Assembly: GCF_018866245.1 (NCBI RefSeq)
Contig: NZ_CP076458.1
Location: 2,666,001-2,730,000, forward strand
DNA: 64,000 nucleotides
Direction of reading: 5' to 3'
DNA from: Novisyntrophococcus fermenticellae
GTDB taxonomy: Bacteria > Bacillota > Clostridia > Lachnospirales > Lachnospiraceae
Position numbers and translations under genes: made by a program. Positions 18,129 to 27,147 of this stretch are shown here, piece by piece; the stretch's first letter is position 1, and the number at the start of each line of letters is the position of its first letter. The notes below the pieces were generated by a model. That model was not told the DNA's origin, did no database searches, and was given only the letters and a program-made list of their open reading frames with translations.

Positions 18129-19534
18129 CTCCTGGCCCTCTCTTCACATCTTTTATAAAAAGCTTCTGCAAATCTGGGATTTCCATAATAGTATAGATGG
18201 GGAAATCCCGCAAATAGGTTTTCACTGCTATGAATACACTTCCAACTCCGCTTACTAAGCGGTTTTCTGGCTGTAAACGCTTCTCCGCAGCAGGTAGAAT
18301 CAAAATAATGGAACTCATGAGCAGGAATCGGCCCCGTCTCGCGGCCAAATGCTCCATTTCCTTCCAGTGTAATATATCCAAATCTGTTCAAATGTTCTGT
18401 ATGGTAAGCCCTTCCTTCTATGGCACCCACCATGGGCCAGGGATTTCCTTCCATGTCTTCCATCTCCTGATGAAGATACATAAAACCTCCACATTCTGCA
18501 ACAACCGGTATTCCCCGCTCCAAAGCCTCCCGGATACTGGCTTGCATGGAGTGATTTGCACTTAAAGCCTCTGCATACAACTCCGGATATCCCCCATGCA
18601 GCATAAATCCATCCAGCCCATCCGGCAGTTTTTTATCATGAATGGGGGAAAAAGGTACAAAACCCGCGCCTAAATCCTCCAGCAGTTCCAGGTTGTCTTT
18701 ATAGAAAAAACAAAAAGCCTCATCCTGTGCAAGTCCGATGCTGACTTTTTTCCGCTGCGGATTTTCCCGGAAGTTTTGCTTTTTTGGGGGAAAATGCAAA
18801 CCGCAGCGTACCGTACGGATCTTTTCCATGTCGTAGTCCAGCTCTTTGGCACTCCTGGACAGCTCCAGTAATTTTCCCACCTCCAGTGATTCCTCCAGAA
18901 TTTCACTCAAAGCATCCAGTTTTTGCTGCAGCTGTTCCACTTCTCCAGGAAGTACAAGACCCAGATGACGGCTTTCCAGTATGCAATCTTTCAAAACCGG
19001 TACATAGCCCAGTACGGAAACATTGGTTTCTTTCTCAATCAGCTCCTTCATTCTGGAGTACATCATGGGAGAAAGCCTGTTTAAAATGACCCCGGCAATC
19101 GGGCTGTCCTCCCGGTATTCCTTAAACCCTTTAATCAGCGCTCCTATTGAAACACTGGCCCCCTTTGCATCCACAATGAGTATCGCCGGTGTTTTCGTTA
19201 TCCTTGCCACATCATAGGCACTGGCCCTTGTACTGATTCCGGCGATGCCATCATAGAAGCCCATTACCCCTTCCATCACCGCAATCTGGCACTCTTTTGC
19301 ATGTTTTTCAAATAGATAACAGGTTGTATCCGGATCTGTAAAAAACGTATCCAGATTCCAGCTCTGTGTTCCAATCACGGTTGTATGAAACATGGGATCG
19401 ATAAAGTCCGGTCCGCATTTAAACGATGCAGGCATAAGTCCCCGCTTTTTCAGCAGGTTTAAAATCCCACAGGTAATCAATGTTTTTCCACTGCCACTGG
19501 AGGGTGCAGTTAATAATATTCTGGGGATCTTCAT
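18125..19534 (-). CDS. cbiA: Cobyrinate a,c-diamide synthase
   Basis: Glutamine- and ATP-dependent amidation of the a and c carboxylates of cobyrinate. It is 469 aa, with an N-terminal P-loop-like ATPase domain (LLTAPSSGSGKT, residues 7-18; FKCGPDFIDPMFH; MEGVMGFYDG) and a C-terminal glutaminase domain with VVAECGGFMYLHQEME. It overlaps both neighbours by 4 bp. Confidence 0.97.
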   Translation of the reverse strand: MKIPRILLTAPSSGSGKTLITCGILNLLKKRGLMPASFKCGPDFIDPMFHTTVIGTQSWNLDTFFTDPDTTCYLFEKHAKECQIAVMEGVMGFYDGIAGISTRASAYDVARITKTPAILIVDAKGASVSIGALIKGFKEYREDSPIAGVILNRLSPMMYSRMKELIEKETNVSVLGYVPVLKDCILESRHLGLVLPGEVEQLQQKLDALSEILEESLEVGKLLELSRSAKELDYDMEKIRTVRCGLHFPPKKQNFRENPQRKKVSIGLAQDEAFCFFYKDNLELLEDLGAGFVPFSPIHDKKLPDGLDGFMLHGGYPELYAEALSANHSMQASIREALERGIPVVAECGGFMYLHQEMEDMEGNPWPMVGAIEGRAYHTEHLNRFGYITLEGNGAFGRETGPIPAHEFHYFDSTCCGEAFTARKPLSKRSWKCIHSSENLFAGFPHLYYYGNPRFAEAFYKRCEERARR

Positions 19535-21507
19535 GACGTAATTCCTCCTTCACAGGAGATAATATAGACAGGATTTTGTCCCATCATCATATGATACCGT
19601 CCTGCCTCTTTGGAACGCGAAACACTTATCTGAACAATTTCCTGCCGGCACACAGGAAGCTCCCTTAATCCCTTAAGGACCTCCGCCACCGTTTCCAGCG
19701 TAATGGCATTTATGACCAGACGTACCTTCGGATTCTTGACCAGTAATGCTTCGCAGATTTCCTTCAGGTTCCCGGAGGAACCACCGATAAAAGCATGTGT
19801 AGGAGAAGGCAAATCTTTCAATGCTTCCGGAGCGCAGCCCTCCACAATCTCCATATTGTCCGTGCCAAACTTACTATGGTTTTTCTTCAGGAGTTTTACC
19901 GCTTCTGGATTCTTTTCGATGGCATAGACTTTTCCTTTATAGGATATGAGTGCCATCTCCACAGACAGGGAGCCGCTCCCTGCCCCTACATCATAGATAA
20001 CAGAATCCTGCCCCAGATGCAGTTTACAGATAGAAACCTCACGGATTTCCTCCTTGGTCATGGGTACCTTATCCCTTAAGAATGCTTCGTCCGACAAACC
20101 ATGAGTCACAAAGCGCCGTGCCTTCGTATTCTTAACCAGAATCACTGCCAGTGGATCTGTCTCAATCTCCAGAAAATCTTTTGGATATCCTTTTAATATC
20201 CGTTCTTCCGGATAGGACAACCGCTCTCCGATGGAGATTTCCACATCGTCCATGCCATATTCCAGGAGTTTTCCACAAAGCTCCTTTACTTGCCCGCTTT
20301 TTCCGAGCAGAGCGAATATCTTTTCATGCCGCTGAATCTCCCCTATCAGGTTACAAGGCTTTCCATGTGCACTGAGCAGGGCTGCATCCTCCCAGGATTC
20401 CTTCAGTTTTGCACAAAAGGACACAAGCGAAGCCACCCCCGGAAATACTTTCGTTTGCTCCGGCAGTGCCTGCAGCAGGCGTTTCGCTCCACTATAAAAT
20501 CCCACATCTCCGGAAAGCAGAATCCCTATTCTTTCAAATTCAGGGTGGTCCCCGATATAAGCGGTTATCTTTTCAGGCTGATATTCCTGACAGACAGCCT
20601 GTCCCGGCAGAACAATTCCTTCGGTCATCCGGGCTGCTCCGATCAGCAGGTCAGCCCTTTGGCACCACTGCCGGGCCTCACAGGTCATTCCCTCCTGGAC
20701 GCCCATGCCGATGCCCACCAGCGCAATCTCTGGTTTGCCTGAGATCTGAAATCTTCTACACAACTCATGCTTGCATTCTGTCAGGGACAAGCCCTTTTCT
20801 TGTACCGGCCTTCCGATAACCAGAAGTGTGATTCCGGTTATTCTTGCAGACTCGGCCTTTTCCGGAAACCCTCCGGCAGCACCCGTATCCTTCGTCACCA
20901 GATAGCGGATTCCATACTGCCGGATCATGGCGGTATTCATCTCTGTGGAAAACGGTCCCTGCATGCAGATCAGATGCTTGCCTGTAAATCCCAGACTAGC
21001 ACATTGTTCCACCACTTTGGGCAGAGAGAGCACCCTGGCATACAGCCGCTTTTCAAAATTCTGTACCTTTGTGAATTCACCCAGTTCCTTGCTTCCTGTA
21101 GTCAGCAGCGCAGCTCCTTCCCGCACATTCAGCCACTTTACGGCAGCACTCGCCGACTCCACATATACCGTATTGTCTTCGTTCCTGCCGTCGCCCAAAC
21201 GCAGCAGGCGCAGATATTCGCATCCCACCTGACCCGCGGCACGTCTGATATTTCCGGTAACCTCGGCAGCATAGGGGTGGGTGGCATCAACAACCAGAAC
21301 ACCCTGCATCTGACCCATCAGAGCCTCCATCTGCTTCTCATCCAGTCTTTCATGCGATACATGAAGAAAAGAATCTTCTTCAATCAGACTTCCGCCATAT
21401 TCCGTAGCTACACAGACCCATGTGGGAATCCCATGACGTCTTAAAAATTCCGCCAGTGTTCTTCCTTCTATGGTTCCTGCAAACAACAGTACTCTTGCTT
21501 TAAACAT
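19531..21507 (-). CDS. cbiJ-cbiE-cbiT: Triple fusion CbiJ-CbiE-CbiT: precorrin-6A reductase and precorrin-7 methyltransferases
   Basis: 658-aa fusion. Residues 1 to about 250 are CbiJ/CobK (LLFAGTIEGRTLAEFL, VDATHPYAAEV, TTGSKEL, LVTKDTGAAGGFPEK), reducing cobalt-precorrin-6A. Residues about 258-460 are CbiE (ALVGIGMGVQEGMT, ILLSGDVGFYSGAK), methylating C5. Residues about 465-655 are CbiT (Rossmann SAM motif VIYDVGAGSGSLSVEMA, 503-519; AFIGGSSGNLKEI), methylating C15 with decarboxylation. CbiE-CbiT fusions (CobL) are well known; joining the reductase as well puts three successive steps on one chain. It overlaps cbiH by 8 bp and cbiA by 4 bp. Confidence 0.95.
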   Translation of the reverse strand: MFKARVLLFAGTIEGRTLAEFLRRHGIPTWVCVATEYGGSLIEEDSFLHVSHERLDEKQMEALMGQMQGVLVVDATHPYAAEVTGNIRRAAGQVGCEYLRLLRLGDGRNEDNTVYVESASAAVKWLNVREGAALLTTGSKELGEFTKVQNFEKRLYARVLSLPKVVEQCASLGFTGKHLICMQGPFSTEMNTAMIRQYGIRYLVTKDTGAAGGFPEKAESARITGITLLVIGRPVQEKGLSLTECKHELCRRFQISGKPEIALVGIGMGVQEGMTCEARQWCQRADLLIGAARMTEGIVLPGQAVCQEYQPEKITAYIGDHPEFERIGILLSGDVGFYSGAKRLLQALPEQTKVFPGVASLVSFCAKLKESWEDAALLSAHGKPCNLIGEIQRHEKIFALLGKSGQVKELCGKLLEYGMDDVEISIGERLSYPEERILKGYPKDFLEIETDPLAVILVKNTKARRFVTHGLSDEAFLRDKVPMTKEEIREVSICKLHLGQDSVIYDVGAGSGSLSVEMALISYKGKVYAIEKNPEAVKLLKKNHSKFGTDNMEIVEGCAPEALKDLPSPTHAFIGGSSGNLKEICEALLVKNPKVRLVINAITLETVAEVLKGLRELPVCRQEIVQISVSRSKEAGRYHMMMGQNPVYIISCEGGITS

Positions 21508-22231
21508 CCCTGTACCCTCTTGGTGTCACCATATGTCCGTCTATATTCTTCGTCTGGGAATTTCCGATGAAAACTGTAGTGAACATATCTGCTTTTACAT
21601 CTCTTAGCTCTTTTAAGGTCATCACCTGCACATTTTCCCCCTCCCGGCCGATGTACGCCACCGTTCCGCATACCGTATCCGGGCTTTTATGCTGCAACAT
21701 CAAGTCACAGGCCTTCATCAGATAATCCTTACGTTTTTTACTGGAGGGATTATAGAGACAGATTGCAAAATCCGCTTCTGATGCATGAAGCAGTCTGCTT
21801 TCAATCTTTTCCCAGGGAGTAAGAAGGTCGCTTAAGCTGATCAGACAGAAATCATGAATCAGCGGCGCGCCCAGAACCGCCGCTCCTCCCAAAGCCGCTG
21901 TAACACCCGGTATAATCTGAAGTTCCACCTCAGGGTAACGGGTACCCACCTCATACATCAGACCAGCCATACCATAGACTCCTGTATCTCCACTGCAGAT
22001 CATGGAAACCACATGCCCCTTTTGGGCTTCTTCAAATGCAAGAACACAGCGGTCCACCTCCTTCTTCATGGGTGTTGTCAGAAAGTTTTTTCCCGGAAAA
22101 TGTTCTTTTACCAGATCCACGTAAACGGTATATCCAATAATTGTATCACTGTTTCTTAAAACCTCAGCCGCTTCAATTGTCATCTTTTCATAAGCACCCG
22201 GCCCTATGCCCACCACATAGATTTTATTCAA
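21500..22231 (-). CDS. cbiH: Cobalt-precorrin-3 C17-methyltransferase
   Basis: SAM-dependent methylation at C17 with ring contraction to cobalt-precorrin-4. It is 243 aa, of the tetrapyrrole methylase fold: YVVGIGPGAYEKMT, IIGYTVYVDLVKEHFP, ICSGDTGVYGMAGLMYE, PGVTAALGGAAVLGAPLIHDF. It overlaps cbiG and cbiJ-E-T by 8 bp each, with which it forms the ring-contraction block. Confidence 0.96.
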   Translation of the reverse strand: MNKIYVVGIGPGAYEKMTIEAAEVLRNSDTIIGYTVYVDLVKEHFPGKNFLTTPMKKEVDRCVLAFEEAQKGHVVSMICSGDTGVYGMAGLMYEVGTRYPEVELQIIPGVTAALGGAAVLGAPLIHDFCLISLSDLLTPWEKIESRLLHASEADFAICLYNPSSKKRKDYLMKACDLMLQHKSPDTVCGTVAYIGREGENVQVMTLKELRDVKADMFTTVFIGNSQTKNIDGHMVTPRGYRDV

Positions 22232-23288
22232 AACATATCCTCCAGTCTTTTTTCACACATGCACAGGTTACACCGTCGGCACATGTTTTTCTCACAATCA
22301 CTTCTCCTTCACCGGCCAAAGCAGCACTTCGCTCGCATACGTTATCCACACCCGTAACGTCCTCCACAAATTCCGACGCCAGAAAACTTCCCTCTGCCCG
22401 CCTTAATTCATCGGGTGTATAGGTTATAAGCGGAAGATGATTCTTCTCACAAAATTCCAACAACCCCGGTTCATCGGCTTTCAGATCTATCGTAGCCACC
22501 TGGCAGACCGCTTCGGGATAGATATAATGTTCTTTTAAAACATCGTGGAACAGTTTTTCAATCTGTTCTGCACTGCTTCCTTTCCTGCAGCCGATTCCAA
22601 CCGTGATACAAGGGGGAATCAGCCACAGGCAATGGTCAAAATATTTGTTCTGATACGAAGGACTGATACTGATTCCCAAGGTAACTTCCTCCGGATTATC
22701 CGGCTTCAGTTCTTCTGCCCATACAATTCCTTCCGGCAAATCCCCTGTTACAGGAAAATCGCTCTGAAATCCCACCGGATATCCGCTTAGCAGGGAAGCC
22801 GACACTTCCTTTGCATAGGTCATATTTGACAATGTCATATGGTTCTGCGTCGCATAAACATCCACAGCGAATTTTCCGTAAGCATCTGTAGCCGTGGTCA
22901 CCACCGGGACTGCGTGAATCTGTTCGGCCAGCCATCCGGCCAATTCATTCGCTCCTCCGATATGACCGGACAACAACGGAATACAGAACTTTCCCCGTTC
23001 ATCTAATACAATAATTGCCGGATCCTGGCGCTTATCTCTAACAAAGGGGGCGATTGTCCGTACCGTGATTCCCGTAGCTCCCACAAAGATAATGGCATCA
23101 CTATCTATAAAACGCTTTCTTGTCCAGTCCTTTAGATCCTCTTTAAGCTCGGCAGGATGGCCATTTTGGGCAAAACGGCTTTTGAATACGATATTGACTT
23201 CATTTCCTTCTTTTAAAAGAATCTCCTGTAACTGCTTTAACAATGTAAATCCGCCCTGGGTAAAACATACTCCCGCTATCTTCATCAT
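22224..23288 (-). CDS. cbiG: Cobalt-precorrin-5A hydrolase
   Basis: Opens the delta-lactone of cobalt-precorrin-5A, releasing acetaldehyde. 354 aa. It has an N-terminal and middle domain with IIFVGATGITVRTIAPFVRDK and LLSGHIGGANELA, and a C-terminal CbiG/CobE domain with TVGIGCRKGSSAEQIE. It lies 7 bp after cbiF and overlaps cbiH. Confidence 0.96.
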   Translation of the reverse strand: MMKIAGVCFTQGGFTLLKQLQEILLKEGNEVNIVFKSRFAQNGHPAELKEDLKDWTRKRFIDSDAIIFVGATGITVRTIAPFVRDKRQDPAIIVLDERGKFCIPLLSGHIGGANELAGWLAEQIHAVPVVTTATDAYGKFAVDVYATQNHMTLSNMTYAKEVSASLLSGYPVGFQSDFPVTGDLPEGIVWAEELKPDNPEEVTLGISISPSYQNKYFDHCLWLIPPCITVGIGCRKGSSAEQIEKLFHDVLKEHYIYPEAVCQVATIDLKADEPGLLEFCEKNHLPLITYTPDELRRAEGSFLASEFVEDVTGVDNVCERSAALAGEGEVIVRKTCADGVTCACVKKDWRICFE

Positions 23289-23295
23289 AATAATC

Positions 23296-24057
23296 TTACT
23301 CTAAGGTTCCCTTTCTGAATTCTGTTGTAAATTCCGGATGATATAACAGCGAGCGGTCATAATTTCCATGAGACACTGCATCGCCTATAATCATCAGGGC
23401 TGTTTTTGTAATGTTTTCTCTTTTTGCCGTCTCTGCCAGTGTAGCAACCGTACAGATACAGGTTTTCTCATCCTCCCAGGTTGCCTTGTACACGATGGCC
23501 GCCGGTGTATCTTTCGAATATCCCCCTTCCATCAGCCGCTTACTTAATTCCTCCAGCATTCCTGTGCTCAAAAAAACAACCATCGTTGCCTGATGTGCCG
23601 CAAATGACTCTATGCTTTCCTTTTCCGGGACTGGAGTTCTTCCTGCCATCCTGGTGATAATCACACTCTGAGAGACATTTGGCAAAGTATACTCCAGATT
23701 CAGCGCCGATGCCGCTCCGCAGAACGCACTGACACCCGGGCATGAGTCATAAGAAATCCCTTTCTCATCCAGCACATCCATCTGTTCCCGGATTGCACCG
23801 TAAATACAGGGATCTCCGGTATGCAGCCGGACGGTCATGCACCCTCCCTCCTCTGCTTTTAGCATGACTGAAATCACTTCTTCCAGGGTCATCTTTGCAG
23901 AGTTGTATACCTCGCATCCCTCCTTTTTATATTCTAAAAGTTCTGGATTCACCAGAGAACCTGCATAAATAATCACGTCAGCCTCTTCCAGATATTTCTT
24001 GCCCCGTATCGTAATCAGATCCGGCGCTCCGGAGCCCGCTCCCACAAAATGTATCAT
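23296..24057 (-). CDS. cbiF: Cobalt-precorrin-4 C11-methyltransferase
   Basis: SAM-dependent C11 methylation giving cobalt-precorrin-5A. 253 aa, with HFVGAGSGAPDLITIRG, VRLHTGDPCIYGAIREQMD and PGVSAFCGAASALN of the tetrapyrrole methylase family. It overlaps cbiL by 4 bp. Confidence 0.96.
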   Translation of the reverse strand: MIHFVGAGSGAPDLITIRGKKYLEEADVIIYAGSLVNPELLEYKKEGCEVYNSAKMTLEEVISVMLKAEEGGCMTVRLHTGDPCIYGAIREQMDVLDEKGISYDSCPGVSAFCGAASALNLEYTLPNVSQSVIITRMAGRTPVPEKESIESFAAHQATMVVFLSTGMLEELSKRLMEGGYSKDTPAAIVYKATWEDEKTCICTVATLAETAKRENITKTALMIIGDAVSHGNYDRSLLYHPEFTTEFRKGTLE

Positions 24058-24743
24058 TTGTTTTTCTCCTTTACAATGATTAAAGAATAGTAGCCTGCAT
24101 CTTCAGGAATTTCATCTACGCTTCTATAGATTTTTTCATCGGGCATTCCACAGTTCTCTATCATCACCGCTTCTTCCCCATATTCTTTCAGCATCTGCTT
24201 TACATGTCCAAGCCGCTTTCCCGCCTTCATCAAAACCTTGGTTCCCGGCAGTTTCAGGGAATCTTCAATTTGGTAAGAAGCCGGAACAACATGCAGCGGT
24301 TCCGCCTTTTCCACAAGACCTATATTTAATTTGGCCGCCACCGCACAAAAAGAAGTGATTCCGCTTATGATTTCTACCGGATATCCGGCGTCCTCCACTC
24401 TTTTATGTACATAGAGATAAGTAGAATAAACCGTCGGATCACCCAATGTCAGAAATGCTACCTGCCTGCCCTGCTCCAAAAGGGCTGTCACTGCTTCCGC
24501 TCCCTGTCTGTGGCTTGTTTCCAGCTTCATAGGGTCTTTTGTCATGGGCATCGGAACCGCAAGAAGCTCTTTCCCTGCCAGTCCGGGATATACCTGAACC
24601 ACGATTTTATATGCTACCGTATCGCCTGGATTCTCACCGGGCAATGCCACCACATCACTTTCTCTGATTATACGCAGCGCCTTCAAAGTCAATAGCTCCG
24701 GATCTCCGGGGCCCACGCCGATTCCATATAGTTTTGCTGTCAT
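24054..24743 (-). CDS. cbiL: Cobalt-precorrin-2 C20-methyltransferase
   Basis: SAM-dependent C20 methylation of the CbiK product. 229 aa, with GIGVGPGDPELLTLKA, VAFLTLGDPTVYSTY, ISGITSFCAVAAKLN and a C-terminal MKAGKRLGHVKQML segment, typical of CbiL/CobI. It directly abuts cbiD. Confidence 0.96.
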   Translation of the reverse strand: MTAKLYGIGVGPGDPELLTLKALRIIRESDVVALPGENPGDTVAYKIVVQVYPGLAGKELLAVPMPMTKDPMKLETSHRQGAEAVTALLEQGRQVAFLTLGDPTVYSTYLYVHKRVEDAGYPVEIISGITSFCAVAAKLNIGLVEKAEPLHVVPASYQIEDSLKLPGTKVLMKAGKRLGHVKQMLKEYGEEAVMIENCGMPDEKIYRSVDEIPEDAGYYSLIIVKEKNK

Positions 24744-25931
24744 TTATATTTCTCCTCTGTTTATTTTCTCCATCAGATTCTGTACCTCGGATGTCTCCCC
24801 CAATTTTCCTTTTGTTTGGGAAAATAAGATTGCTCCAATCTGTATCCTGTCCCGGCATCTGTTTTTTAGATAGAATTCAACTTTTTCGCAAACCTGTTCC
24901 ATGGTCTTTTCTAACATATCTTCTTCTGAATGAACCGAATGAACCAATAGATCAAGAGCTTCTTCTGTTGTATATGTGCTTAAGATTCTGCGTGCCGTAT
25001 CGGCCTCTCCCCCCGCCCGCAGGTAAGCTGCTGCCATAAGCTCCGCCCGGCAGTCGGCATTCCGGGAATGGGTATTCATGATTCCGCCGGAAACCTTGAT
25101 AAATTTCCCGATATGGGCGATAAACAAAATTCCTTTTATGCCCAGCTCCACCGCCATATCGATGGTTTCACCGACATAATTACTGCATTTCATCTCCGTA
25201 CTCCGGTTCAGTTTATGCATCCGGGAGGCAAATGCCTCTCCGTAATTCCCGGGCGTAATCAGAAGGTATTCCGCTCCCTGTGCCGTCAGGGTCTGCATCT
25301 CCAGACGGATGCTGGCAATCAGGGCGTCCTCGCTCATAGGCACCACAATACCGCTGGTTCCCAGTACGGAAATTCCTCCTGTGATGCCAAGCCTTGGGTT
25401 AAAGGTTTTCGCTGCAAGTTTCTCCCCTTCAGGTACGCTGATTATGACCTTCATCCCTCCCTGATATGCATTTTCTTTACAGACTTTTGCTGTTTCCTCT
25501 TCTATCATCCGGTAAGGTACCGGGTTGATAGCAGCCTCGCCAACCAGGCGGGCAAGTCCCGGCTTCGTCACCCTGCCAATGCCTTTTCCACCGTCAATGG
25601 TAATCCCCCGCTCCTGTCTGGTCACAGTGGCATAGATAAAGGCTCCATGCGTTGCATCCGGGTCGTCTCCCCCATCCTTCTGTACGGCGCAGCTGACCTC
25701 CTTCACTTTTCTGTTATCATCGTACTTCATCCGGATATCTTCTATCAGCAGATGCAATAATATCCCCCTGGGCGTCATCAGTGCAACCTCTTCCACTAAA
25801 TCACCGGTAAGCAGCATCCCGGCCGCGGCTTTGGCCGCCGCCGCTGCGCAGGAGCCAGTGGTATAACCCATGCGGAGTTTTTTTGAGTCCTTTATTACAT
25901 AAGCATTTTCCAGCCCCTTCTGATGTTTCAT
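24744..25931 (-). CDS. cbiD: Cobalt-precorrin-5B C1-methyltransferase
   Basis: SAM-dependent methylation at C1 in the anaerobic pathway. 395 aa, with GYTTGSCAAAAAKAAAGMLL near residues 22-41, ITIDGGKGIGRVTKPGL, GGISVLGTSGIVVPMS and LFIAHIGKFIKVSGG. First gene of the cbi operon. The upstream 300 bp hold repeats and a long stem but no recognisable cobalamin riboswitch. Confidence 0.96.
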   Translation of the reverse strand: MKHQKGLENAYVIKDSKKLRMGYTTGSCAAAAAKAAAGMLLTGDLVEEVALMTPRGILLHLLIEDIRMKYDDNRKVKEVSCAVQKDGGDDPDATHGAFIYATVTRQERGITIDGGKGIGRVTKPGLARLVGEAAINPVPYRMIEEETAKVCKENAYQGGMKVIISVPEGEKLAAKTFNPRLGITGGISVLGTSGIVVPMSEDALIASIRLEMQTLTAQGAEYLLITPGNYGEAFASRMHKLNRSTEMKCSNYVGETIDMAVELGIKGILFIAHIGKFIKVSGGIMNTHSRNADCRAELMAAAYLRAGGEADTARRILSTYTTEEALDLLVHSVHSEEDMLEKTMEQVCEKVEFYLKNRCRDRIQIGAILFSQTKGKLGETSEVQNLMEKINRGEI

Positions 25932-25956
25932 CTGTTTTTTCCTTTACACTATAAGA

Positions 25957-26003
25957 AGGGAATGATGCTAACGGAATCCTTCGCCCGATAACAATCATTC
26001 CCT
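25957..26003 (-). promoter_or_regulatory. Long stem in the cbiD leader
   Basis: In the cbiD transcript direction GGGAATGAT and ATCATTCCC form a 9-bp stem around a loop of about 27 nt, 26-72 nt before the cbiD start. No B12 box or other riboswitch signature is visible. It may be an attenuator, a protein site or part of the repeat-bearing insertion upstream. Confidence 0.4.
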
Positions 26004-26041
26004 GTCTCTTTTCGGTGCCTGTTAAGAATTTCTGTCACATA

Positions 26042-26127
26042 ATACAGAAAACCTGCCACCGGCAGCTTTCCTTGCATACTTTGGCATACAGAAAACCTGC
26101 CACCGGCAGCTTTCCCTGCATACTTTG
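26042..26127 (-). repeat. Two tandem copies of a 42-bp hairpin repeat
   Basis: Units at 26042-26083 and 26086-26127 are identical at 41 of 42 positions, separated by GC. Each contains CTGCC-ACC-GGCAG flanked by AAA and TTT, giving a small imperfect hairpin. A third copy lies at 52341-52381 in the opposite window orientation. The element resembles REP/MITE-type dispersed repeats in intergenic space. Confidence 0.85.
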
Positions 26128-26132
26128 CTATT

Positions 26133-26160
26133 AAAAGTGATAACACCTTATATCACTTTT
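26133..26160 (-). terminator. Terminator of the iol operon
   Basis: AAAAGTGATA (26133-26142) and TATCACTTTT (26151-26160) form a 10-bp stem with an 8-nt loop about 75 bp downstream of iolE, with Ts at the 3' side on the minus strand. Confidence 0.7.
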
Positions 26161-26234
26161 ATTATTATAATAAATTCTCAACATTGTGTCAATGAATCCA
26201 CCCGAATTAGAAATCATTTTGTCTAAATTACCAA

Positions 26235-27134
26235 CTATAACCCCGTCTTTTCCGCAATAAATTTTCTTGCCTTAACAGCATACTCCAGCGGATTTGCCCT
26301 GGCGGGATCCTGTTCCGCTTCTACCAGCATATATCCCTCATACCCCGCTTCTTCGAGCGTCTGGAAGATCGGCACAAAGTCAATGCAGCCGTCCCCGGGT
26401 ACTGTAAATGCGCCCAGGCGGACACCCTCCAGAAAGCTCAAGTTGTCTTGTTTCACCTTCTCCACAATTTCAGGACGTATATCTTTCAGGTGTACATGTT
26501 TTACGCGGTCTATGTATTTCTGAAGCATTTCAAGCGGGTCTGCCCCACAGTAGGCAAAGTGTCCGGTGTCGTATAACAGACTGACATATTCGGAATCCGT
26601 ACCCTTCATCATACGTTCCACCTCATCCGGATTCTGTACGACCGTTCCCATGTGGTGATGAAAGGTCAGACTGATTCCATACGCATCTTTTGCTATCCTC
26701 CCCAGTCTGTTTAAGCCCCGGCAGAAGATTTCCCATTCCTCATCCTTCATCTCATACTTGTGTCCGAAGATTGGAGTATCCTGCTTCCCCTGCACGCTGT
26801 AACTCTGCTCGGATACCCCGATAATTTTCGCTCCCATGATCTTTAAAAATGTAAGCTGTGCCCGAAATTCTTTTTCCACCTCTTGAAAAGGCCTGCTGAT
26901 AAGGTATGAAGAAAACCACTGGTTACAGATTTCAACTCCTCTTAAAGCAAGTGCTTTTTTTAACACGTCCGTATCTCTGGGGTAGCGGTTTCCAACCTCA
27001 GAACCCGTGAACCCGGCCAGTGCCATCTCACTGATACACTGTTCAAAGGTATTCTCTTTTCCCAGATCCGGAAGATCATCATTCGTCCATGCGATGGGGG
27101 CAATTCCCAATTTCACTTTTGCTCTGTCTAACAT
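26235..27134 (-). CDS. iolE: Myo-inosose-2 dehydratase
   Basis: Second step of myo-inositol degradation: dehydrates 2-keto-myo-inositol to 3D-trihydroxycyclohexane-dione. 299 aa, of the xylose isomerase-like TIM barrel family, with LGIAPIAWTNDDLPDLG at the start and metal-site segments FHHHMGT, YDTGHFAYCG and HVHLKDIRPE. GGAG precedes the ATG. Last gene of the iolC-D-B-G-E run, 13 bp after iolG. Confidence 0.95.
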   Translation of the reverse strand: MLDRAKVKLGIAPIAWTNDDLPDLGKENTFEQCISEMALAGFTGSEVGNRYPRDTDVLKKALALRGVEICNQWFSSYLISRPFQEVEKEFRAQLTFLKIMGAKIIGVSEQSYSVQGKQDTPIFGHKYEMKDEEWEIFCRGLNRLGRIAKDAYGISLTFHHHMGTVVQNPDEVERMMKGTDSEYVSLLYDTGHFAYCGADPLEMLQKYIDRVKHVHLKDIRPEIVEKVKQDNLSFLEGVRLGAFTVPGDGCIDFVPIFQTLEEAGYEGYMLVEAEQDPARANPLEYAVKARKFIAEKTGL

Positions 27135-27147
27135 AAAATAATTCTCC

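Noticed and set aside
26042..26127. Possible CRISPR array
   Set aside because: Only two units separated by 2 nt, so there are no spacers; the third copy is 26 kb away.
25801..26146. Short minus-strand open frames over the repeats upstream of cbiD
   Set aside because: They only translate the 42-bp repeat units and the leader stem; there is no supporting homology or proper ribosome binding site.
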